In this document: positions 22,882-28,315 of the stretch, in pieces | Layout: every line of letters begins with the position of its first letter | Position numbering within the stretch: position 1 is the first letter of the stretch | Source: JBFMFH01 sp040752275 | Lineage (GTDB): Bacteria > Acidobacteriota > Vicinamibacteria > Vicinamibacterales > JAKQTR01 | Direction: 5' to 3' | DNA: 28,315 nucleotides | NCBI GenBank assembly: GCA_040752275.1 | Contig: JBFMFH010000073.1 | Coordinates: forward strand, 1-28,315 | The notes under the pieces: model-generated | Seen by the model: only the letters and a program-made list of their open reading frames with translations | What the model was told of the DNA's origin: nothing | Database searches by the model: none | Translations under genes and position numbers: made by a program

Positions 22882-24120
22882 ATGATGTTCGCCAGCCGCA
22901 CCATCACCAGGGCCGCCGTCACTGCGGCCATCGTGTTACTCCTCACCACGACGGCCGCGATCAACGCGGCAGCCCAGACCTCGGTCTTCGCCACGCTCGG
23001 GGGGACGCTCGACGGCTTCCGCGCCGTCGCGTCCCCCTCCGACACCCGCAATAACGTGGTGGCCAACGCCGTGATCGAGCGGGAGTTCAACGAGCAACAC
23101 GGTCGCGTCTTCTACGATTTCGATGCCGGCACGTATGGTTCCCCAGGCGACTGGTCCCACTACCTGCACACGGCCGGATTCACCTATCGGTTCGGCGCCG
23201 ATGATGCAACCGGGCGGAACCTGTACCTCAACGGATCGCTCGCCATGCGCCGCAACGGCGACGACTGGGCGAGCGCGGACTACAGTGCCGCCGGCATCGG
23301 GTTGAATGCGGAGTTCCATCCCGGGGAAGCATCGACGGTCCGGAGCGGCTACCGGCTCGACTACCGGAACTTCGTCGACTACTCGCCGCTCACGCAGCTC
23401 GAGCATCGGGTGTTCGGCAGCATGCTCGCGAATCTCCAGTCGCGCACCACGATTGTCGTGGAGGCCCAGGCCGGCCTGAAGGGGTACTCCGGCTGGGTGT
23501 CCACCGATTTCGCCGCTCTGGAAGCAGCCGCTCCCGTCCAGACCGCCGGACGCGGGCGAGGCATGGGCCCCGGCATCCGCCTCGGCGTCTCACCGACGGT
23601 GTCGCAGGTCGCCGAAAGCGACGATTGGGCCGGCCTGGTCGGGGGTCTGTTCCGGATCGCGCAGTCGCTGAGCGATCGGACGGGCATCCACGCCCAGGCC
23701 TCGGTGCGGCACATTCTGGGCCGCGTGCCGCCGGCACTCGTCACGACGCCCGCGGGGTTCTTCGAAGACGGCGTCTACGACGATCCGTACGCGAGTCGAG
23801 GGGTCTTCGCACAGATCGGTCTGAGGCGCGAATTCCGGGGCGGTGGTGACATCGAGATCCTGGGCTGGTGGGCCGACAAGAACTACGTGAGCGCCCTCGC
23901 GCTCGACGACGAAGGTGCGGAGCAGGCTGGCGGACCGTTGCGGGCCGATCGCCTCTGGCTGGCATCGGCCACGTGGACGCAACCCTTGCTGGCCGATCGG
24001 ACAGGCCAGGTGGTCCTGACGCTCGAGCTCACGTACCGGTTCACGCGGCACGAGTCGAACGACGCGTTCTACAACTACACGTCCCACGCCGCGGGCGCGG
24101 GATTCACGATCGGGTACTGA
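22882..24120 (+). CDS. Predicted outer-membrane beta-barrel protein
   Basis: This 412-residue protein has a signal peptide (residues 1-33, hydrophobic VTAAIVLLLTTTAAIN, cleavage near AAAQ). The remainder alternates polar and aromatic residues in short strands, for example AGFTYRFGAD, NLYLNGSLAMRR, GYRLDYRNFVDYS and LTLELTYRFTRH, and ends with the aromatic GAGFTIGY, a usual sign of barrel insertion. No peptidase, TonB-plug or heme CxxCH motif is seen. It may be a porin-like or surface structural protein. Two ATG codons, 22882 and 22885, are possible; GAGG just before them fits the second better. It sits between the small DxNxDG protein and the DUF4405 membrane protein on the same strand, which suggests a shared envelope role. 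I do not recognise a named family. Confidence 0.75.
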   Translation: MMFASRTITRAAVTAAIVLLLTTTAAINAAAQTSVFATLGGTLDGFRAVASPSDTRNNVVANAVIEREFNEQHGRVFYDFDAGTYGSPGDWSHYLHTAGFTYRFGADDATGRNLYLNGSLAMRRNGDDWASADYSAAGIGLNAEFHPGEASTVRSGYRLDYRNFVDYSPLTQLEHRVFGSMLANLQSRTTIVVEAQAGLKGYSGWVSTDFAALEAAAPVQTAGRGRGMGPGIRLGVSPTVSQVAESDDWAGLVGGLFRIAQSLSDRTGIHAQASVRHILGRVPPALVTTPAGFFEDGVYDDPYASRGVFAQIGLRREFRGGGDIEILGWWADKNYVSALALDDEGAEQAGGPLRADRLWLASATWTQPLLADRTGQVVLTLELTYRFTRHESNDAFYNYTSHAAGAGFTIGY

Positions 24121-24127
24121 AGTGACG

Positions 24128-24147
24128 CCCAGGGCTGAAGCCCTGGG
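24128..24147 (+). repeat. REP-like hairpin (CCCAGGGCT-GA-AGCCCTGGG)
   Basis: Nine-base perfect arms with a two-base gap begin seven bases after the barrel stop codon. There is no T-run. Similar GGGCTGAAGCCC words occur as dispersed extragenic palindromes in several high-GC phyla (recollection, not checked). It may act as a transcript end or mRNA stabiliser. Confidence 0.6.
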
Positions 24148-24260
24148 CCCTACGATTACTGTCCAGAACCGGTCTGACAACCGAGCGGGTGGCGCCGGAC
24201 GGGCGCCCGCCGCGGCGGAAGGCCCTCAGCTCTACTCTCTACAGTCCTTGCGAGCATGCC

Positions 24261-25136
24261 ATGTCCGAGCCCAAGAAGTTCTCCTGGAAAGCCTTCATCA
24301 GCTTCTACGTCCTCTTCTCCTTCATCGTCCTCGCGCTGTCGGGGCTCGTGCTCTTCGTGGCCCCGCCAGGACGCGTCGCCAACTGGTCCATCTGGCGCCT
24401 CGTGGCGTTGAGCAAGGCCCAGTGGCAGGCCATCCACACGATCGTCGCAGCGGTGTTCCTGGCGATGGCCGCGTTCCACCTCTATTTCAACTGGAGGGCC
24501 CTGAGGGCGTATCTCCGAACCAAGCTGAACGAAGGCATGCGCATGAAGCGCGAGTTCGCCGTCGCCTCGGCTATCAGTATTGCGATCCTCACATTGACGA
24601 TCGCCGGGGTGCCGCCCTTCAGCACGGTGATGGACGTCGGTGAGGAGATCAAGAACGGCTGGGCCGCGCCCACGAACGAGCCTCCCATCCCCCACGCCGA
24701 AGAACTGACGATCGCGAAGCTGGCCGACACCGTCAAGGTGCCAATCGACAGGGCCTGGGCCAACCTCGAGCGCCACGGCGTGGTCATCGAGGACCGGAAC
24801 ATGACCGTCGGGCAGATCGCGGAGCGCGCCGGCCTCACGCCTCAGCAGGTCTACCAGCGCATCCAGAGCGACGACGCGAAGTCGCAGGTCAGCGTCGCCG
24901 CCAGCGGCGGATGGGGGCGCAAGACGGTTGGCCAGGTGTGCGAGCAGTTCAACGTGCCCGAGGAGGCCGGCGTGGCACGACTCAGGGCAGCCGGCTTCGA
25001 GGCGTCGGCAACGACACCAATCAAGGACCTGGCGGTCGCCGGCGGCAAGACGCCTTTCGATCTCGCGACGATCATTGTCGGGCCGGACGCGACGCTGGCA
25101 TCACCGGCCACCCACGCGCCGGGCGGCCAGGGGTAA
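24261..25136 (+). CDS. DUF4405 cytochrome-b-like membrane protein with duplicated C-terminal domain
   Basis: This 291-residue protein has three membrane helices: about 11-35 (FISFYVLFSFIVLALSGLV), 55-77 and 95-115. Helix two carries His59 and His73 in QWQAIHTIVAAVFLAMAAFH, plausible heme b ligands as in DUF4405/cytochrome b561-like proteins. The soluble tail holds two similar halves: TIAKLADTVKVPIDRAWANL through LTPQQVYQRIQ (about 148-202) and KTVGQVCEQFNVPEEAGVAR through TPFDLATIIVG (about 218-272). Each is a Val-Pro-x-x-x-Ala helical unit followed by a second short helical unit. DUF4405 proteins of anaerobes and metal reducers often carry such tails. It probably takes part in membrane electron transfer. 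Its 3' end overlaps the convergent DUF2339-like gene by 36 bases. ATG 24261 lacks a strong ribosome site. Confidence 0.85.
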   Translation: MSEPKKFSWKAFISFYVLFSFIVLALSGLVLFVAPPGRVANWSIWRLVALSKAQWQAIHTIVAAVFLAMAAFHLYFNWRALRAYLRTKLNEGMRMKREFAVASAISIAILTLTIAGVPPFSTVMDVGEEIKNGWAAPTNEPPIPHAEELTIAKLADTVKVPIDRAWANLERHGVVIEDRNMTVGQIAERAGLTPQQVYQRIQSDDAKSQVSVAASGGWGRKTVGQVCEQFNVPEEAGVARLRAAGFEASATTPIKDLAVAGGKTPFDLATIIVGPDATLASPATHAPGGQG

Positions 25137-26849
25137 GGCGCGCTCTCTCTTGAGCCTCGGCGCGATGATCAGCGCCGCGCCGTAGAAGCCGAACGCGACG
25201 AACAGCGTGGACGGCGCCGAGTGTCGCAAATCCTCGACGATGAGCCGAAGGCCGGTGAAGATCAGGACCGGGTAGACGAGCGTGCCGCTGATGGCGAGCC
25301 GCGGCCAGCGCGACGTCCACGCCGTGAGGAGCGCGAGGACCGACAGCACGGCGGTGCGGTCCGTGGCGAGCAGCCCCATGCGCGGAGTCCCGGTGCCGAA
25401 CCCCAGCGCCCACGCGATGGCATCGACCCCGGCCGCGGCGAGGCCGAAGGCAAACACGACGATGAGCGCAAGACGCGGGAGCTGACGAAGACGCCCGGCA
25501 ACTCCCGGCCGATCGCCGATGGTGACCAGCGCACAGGCTCCGGCTGCCAGGGCCACGACGACAGCCATCCCCGGGGGCCAACCGATGGCGTCGGTCGTGT
25601 GTCCGACGAGCACCCTGAGCGCGTGATTGGTGAGGCCGGACACCCCCGCCGCGCCGACGAGGTAGAGGGCCGCGTGGCTGAAGAGCGTCATGCGCGACAG
25701 ACGCCCGCCGAGGATGGCGGTGCCGACGCCCAGCATCGTCCAACTGGCGGCCAGCACCGCGCCGTCGAAGAGCACGTGGAGGCCAACGACCGTCAGGACG
25801 AGCGCCAGGGATGTGTAGAACACGAAGTTCTTCAGGCCCGTGGCGCGCCGCTCGACCCACAGGAAGGCGACCGCATACGTGGCCGCCCCCATCAGGCACG
25901 ACGCCGCCCCGAGGGCAACGGTGCCCGTCTCGAGTGTGCCCGTCACGGCGATTGCACCACCGAGTCCCACGCCCAGAGCGGCGACGGTCTGGACGACCTC
26001 GAATGGAATGACGCCGCGGCCGCGCACGATCGTCCGCACCGCGATGGACGTGAGGTACCCGGCAAGGAGCACGAACTGGGCGCCGAGGGCCATCCATGGT
26101 GACTGGCCGAGCTCCGGATTGAGTGCGCGGGTCGTCAGCCCGACGACGAAGACATCGGCGACGAGGGCGGCCGGCCAGCGCAGCATCGTCCACTCGCGGT
26201 CGTAGCCGAGCCAGAGTGCGGCAATCCCCAGCAGGATGAAGTGGAGCGCGAACGGCCCCGTGGCGTCCCCGCGCACCGCCAGGGCAACGCCGGCCACGAC
26301 CGACGCCGTGGCAGTCATCCAGGCGAGCGGGCGCTGGTGCGTCCACCACGCGGCGAACCCAGAGACGCCGGTGAGGACGGCCAGCACGACGGCCGACTCG
26401 GAAGGCGTGAAGAGGTTGAACCGCAGGGTGGCTTCGATGACCAGCGGAAACGCCACGAGGGTGGCCGTGCCGCCGTGGAACGCGGCGCCCATGGCCTCAC
26501 GCGCGCGGGCGGCCGCCACGAGCCATCCCAGGGCGTAGGCCAGGCCCAGGCCCACGCCCGCAGCGGCCGGCAACGTTCCGTTGTCGGTGAGCGCCCGCAA
26601 CAGGTACGCACCGGCGAAGACCAGCAGGCTGCGTCCGGCCAGGGAGACCGCCCTCAACACCCAGGATGCGGCCGTGTCGATGCGTTCCTCGGGCGTGGCC
26701 GCGTCAGCCGGCTCGCCCACGACGCCCGCTGCCGCCGTTTCCTCACTCTCGCGGCGGCATTCGAGTGACGCGATCCGCTGTTCGAGGTGCGCGACGTCAG
26801 CGCGCAGCCTGGCCAGTTGCTCCTCAATCCGGGTCAGCCGCTGGTCCAT
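25101..26849 (-). CDS. DUF2339-like multi-pass membrane protein
   Basis: This 582-residue protein begins with a coiled coil (MDQRLTRIEEQLARLRADV, residues 1-45), then an acidic linker, then some 15 or more hydrophobic helices to the C-terminus. That layout matches the large predicted membrane proteins of DUF2339, whose function is unknown. Typical pieces are AGAYLLRALTDNGTLP and GLGLAYALGWLVAAARAREA near the first helices and LVYPVLIFTGLRLIVEDLRHS near the last. No catalytic motif is visible. ATG 26849 has GGAGG five to six bases upstream. The stop (25101-25103) lies inside the convergent DUF4405 gene. It is transcribed in the same direction as the NrfD gene, 154 bases downstream of it; the spacer carries repeats, so co-transcription is uncertain. 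Confidence 0.8.
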   Translation of the reverse strand: MDQRLTRIEEQLARLRADVAHLEQRIASLECRRESEETAAAGVVGEPADAATPEERIDTAASWVLRAVSLAGRSLLVFAGAYLLRALTDNGTLPAAAGVGLGLAYALGWLVAAARAREAMGAAFHGGTATLVAFPLVIEATLRFNLFTPSESAVVLAVLTGVSGFAAWWTHQRPLAWMTATASVVAGVALAVRGDATGPFALHFILLGIAALWLGYDREWTMLRWPAALVADVFVVGLTTRALNPELGQSPWMALGAQFVLLAGYLTSIAVRTIVRGRGVIPFEVVQTVAALGVGLGGAIAVTGTLETGTVALGAASCLMGAATYAVAFLWVERRATGLKNFVFYTSLALVLTVVGLHVLFDGAVLAASWTMLGVGTAILGGRLSRMTLFSHAALYLVGAAGVSGLTNHALRVLVGHTTDAIGWPPGMAVVVALAAGACALVTIGDRPGVAGRLRQLPRLALIVVFAFGLAAAGVDAIAWALGFGTGTPRMGLLATDRTAVLSVLALLTAWTSRWPRLAISGTLVYPVLIFTGLRLIVEDLRHSAPSTLFVAFGFYGAALIIAPRLKRERALPLAARRVGGR

Positions 26850-26896
26850 CGGGGCCTCCGCTGAGGATGGCGACCAGCGCACGGCGTCTACCCTAC

Positions 26897-26976
26897 CGCC
26901 TGACGCCCATCGCCTGACGCCAGGAAGAAGCCGCTCGCGCGATCCGCGCGAGGCGAGGACCCTGTCGCCTGACGCC
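26897..26976. repeat. Three copies of CGCCTGACGCC in a short intergenic spacer
   Basis: The 11-base word CGCCTGACGCC occurs at 26897-26907, 26911-26921 and 26966-26976 between the NrfD and DUF2339-like genes. Partial copies (CGCCCGTCGCC) follow the third. The repeats flank the hairpin at 26934-26952. Confidence 0.8.
26934..26952. repeat. Perfect 8-base hairpin in the NrfD-DUF2339 spacer
   Basis: CTCGCGCG pairs with CGCGCGAG around the three-base loop ATC. It lies 52 bases past the NrfD stop. On the minus strand it is followed by CGGCTTCTTCC, only weakly T-rich, so a terminator is possible but not strong. Confidence 0.6.
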
Positions 26977-27003
26977 CGTCGCCCGCCGCCTGCGAACGCC
27001 GTC

Positions 27004-28173
27004 CTACGCCTCGCTGTGCTGGCGCTCGTGGCTCCACGGCGGCAACAGCCAGACCAGTCCCGCGAGAAGCACGAACGGCAGAATCAGCAGCGCGACGGCC
27101 ATGAGAAGGCCTTCCTGCGTCGCAAACTCCACCTTGTAGGTCGTGTAGCCCAGGAAGCTCTTCGAGAACAGCTGCCCGCCGATGACGACGTTCCACCGCA
27201 TGGCGAAGATGCCGATCATCGTCAGCACGCCCGCCACCGTATAGAGGACGCGCCGTGTCCCCGCCTGGAGGCGCCGGAGCTGCGTGAAGGCCAGGATCAC
27301 GAGCGGCACCAGCGTGCCTGCGATGATCTGCAGGACGATCTGCGACGTGTAGAGGCGTGTCTTCACCATGAAGTCGAGCGTCTTGAACGACTCGTCCGAT
27401 TCGTAGATGCGGTGGATCAGGTCCAGCATCTCGAGCGAGAAGTCGATCAGAAACGCGTAGAACAGGTACTTCGCGATCGTGTCGAGGCACGGCATGCTGT
27501 TAGGCGTGCGCCGGTACTTCGACACGGCGACGTACATCAGCATCACGAGCGCAATGCCGGACACCATGGCGGAGAAGAGGAAGACGATGGGCATCAGTGG
27601 CGTCGACCACCAGGGGTTGGCCTTGATCGATCCGAAGATGAATCCGACGTAGCCGTGCAGCAGGAAGGCCGACGGGATGCCGATGACGGTGAGCCAGCGG
27701 CCGATCTTGTCGTCAAGCGCCAGGGCCTGCGGGCTGATGTCGTCGGACCACAGCGTGAGGGCGCCGTACAGCAGCCGCTTCCAGCCGGCGCTTCGCTGCC
27801 GGATCAGCACGAGCTCCTTCCGATAGTCGAACCAGATCTCGAGGACCAGCACGACCATCAGGTACCAGAGGTACACGAACCCGAACATCGCCATCGCGGA
27901 ATTCGTGTGCGGCGTCAGGTACATCTCGAGGGAGCGCTCGGGATGGCCGAGGTGCAGCTGCAGCGGGAGCGGCGCCACGAGCAGGAAGGCCAGGGCCGTC
28001 AGCAGCGCCAGCCGGTAGGTCGGCTTCACCGCCTCGACGTTGAACACGCGCTCGAGGGACGCCAGGATGAACGCACCCGCCACCAGCCCGGTGATGAAGG
28101 GGTAGAGGACGATCAGGACGCTCCACTGGAGCTCCAGCTCGTTCGGATAGATGAATCCTTCCACGCCGCCCAT
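27004..28173 (-). CDS. NrfD/PsrC-type quinol-interacting membrane subunit
   Basis: This 389-residue protein has about ten membrane helices and the NrfD-like opening LQWSVLIVLYPFITGLVAGAF, followed by PLPLQLHLGHPERSLEMYL. Other typical parts are GIPSAFLLHGYVGFIFGSIKA, WWSTPLMPIVFLFSAMVSGI and ISP-free C-terminal helices ending HSEA. NrfD/PsrC proteins carry electrons between the quinone pool and a partner Fe-S/molybdopterin enzyme or cytochrome. Those partners are not in this window and, given the strand, may lie upstream beyond the right edge. ATG 28173 has GAGGAGG five bases upstream. The stop is 154 bases before the next minus-strand gene. The substrate (polysulfide, nitrite, other) cannot be told from this subunit. 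Confidence 0.9.
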   Translation of the reverse strand: MGGVEGFIYPNELELQWSVLIVLYPFITGLVAGAFILASLERVFNVEAVKPTYRLALLTALAFLLVAPLPLQLHLGHPERSLEMYLTPHTNSAMAMFGFVYLWYLMVVLVLEIWFDYRKELVLIRQRSAGWKRLLYGALTLWSDDISPQALALDDKIGRWLTVIGIPSAFLLHGYVGFIFGSIKANPWWSTPLMPIVFLFSAMVSGIALVMLMYVAVSKYRRTPNSMPCLDTIAKYLFYAFLIDFSLEMLDLIHRIYESDESFKTLDFMVKTRLYTSQIVLQIIAGTLVPLVILAFTQLRRLQAGTRRVLYTVAGVLTMIGIFAMRWNVVIGGQLFSKSFLGYTTYKVEFATQEGLLMAVALLILPFVLLAGLVWLLPPWSHERQHSEA

Positions 28174-28189
28174 CGGCTCCTCCTCGTCC

Positions 28190-28315
28190 TAGCAGCCCGT
28201 GGTGCAAGTCCGTCTGCATTCGACCGGCGCTGCATCCCGCCTCGCCGCGTTGCTCAACGCTCAAATATGGGCCAATATTCTCGCGTCTCGCGCCTTGCGA
28301 TCCGGGCGCATCGCC
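28190..28315. repeat. Possible edge of a dispersed intergenic repeat
   Basis: From CTAGCAGCCCGTGG at 28190 to the window edge the sequence lacks a supported gene. The plus-strand words GCGTTGCTCAACGCTC and ATGGGCCAATATTCTCGCG, followed by CGCGCCTTGCG, recall a family of repeats seen between genes of many bacteria, in which AGCAGCCCG opens and a GCTGCGTTGCTC / GGCCAATAT pair follows. This is recognition from memory only. The minus-strand frame here stays open to the edge but codes for no protein I know. Confidence 0.4.

Noticed and set aside
27713..28264. A minus-strand frame overlapping the start of nrfD and running toward the window edge
   Set aside because: Most of it overlaps nrfD in another frame and has shadow-like composition. 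The part beyond 28190 looks like intergenic repeat, so no gene is called.

Overview
The window is high-GC, gene-dense bacterial chromosome, roughly two-thirds G+C by eye, with no rRNA, tRNA, CRISPR or phage structural genes seen. The gene mix suggests an Acidobacteriota-like soil or sediment bacterium, possibly class Vicinamibacteria: a subtilase with a tandem NTILWG tail, TPR proteins with a MerR-like head, a Uma2 nuclease, a SagB/ThcOx-type nitroreductase, and NrfD and DUF4405 redox membrane proteins. This placement is inference from gene content; no marker gene is present to prove it.

Layout. 1-4 kb: the 3' end of an unknown gene, an SDR-type nucleotide-sugar-epimerase-like protein (minus), a three-domain lipid enzyme fusing an acyl-activating ligase, an acyl carrier domain and a PlsC acyltransferase (plus), and a small cysteine-containing protein. 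4-9.5 kb (all minus): a MerR-HTH/TPR protein, the Mrp/ApbC Fe-S cluster carrier, a FecA-like TonB-dependent receptor with a near-perfect Fur-type palindrome upstream, a shortened nitroreductase, and a small coiled-coil protein. 9.7-17.1 kb: a multi-pass hybrid histidine kinase (minus), a secreted subtilisin-like protease with a C-terminal hexapeptide array (minus), and a divergent NtrB/NtrC-like kinase and sigma-54 regulator pair (plus, overlapping by 14 bases). 17.1-18.9 kb (minus): a translationally coupled pair, D-cysteine desulfhydrase-like and Asp/Glu racemase-like. 19.0-21.4 kb (plus): feoA and feoB, ferrous iron uptake. 21.4-22.4 kb: a Uma2 nuclease (minus) and a 425-base non-coding stretch with inverted repeats. 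22.4-28.3 kb: a likely redox or envelope region with a small secreted Gly-rich protein carrying a DxNxDG loop, an outer-membrane beta-barrel and a DUF4405 cytochrome-b-like protein (plus), converging with a DUF2339-like membrane protein and an NrfD/PsrC quinol-interacting subunit (minus). The right edge looks like a dispersed repeat.

How the genes fit together. Iron is one theme: FecA-like receptor, FeoAB and the Fe-S carrier Mrp, with one visible Fur-like operator. A second theme is membrane electron transfer (DUF4405, NrfD). The most distinctive items are the ligase-ACP-acyltransferase fusion, the NTILWG array whose reading frame ends by Trp-to-stop changes while repeat-like sequence continues past the stop, and the glycine-rich insert in the sensor domain of the NtrB-like kinase.
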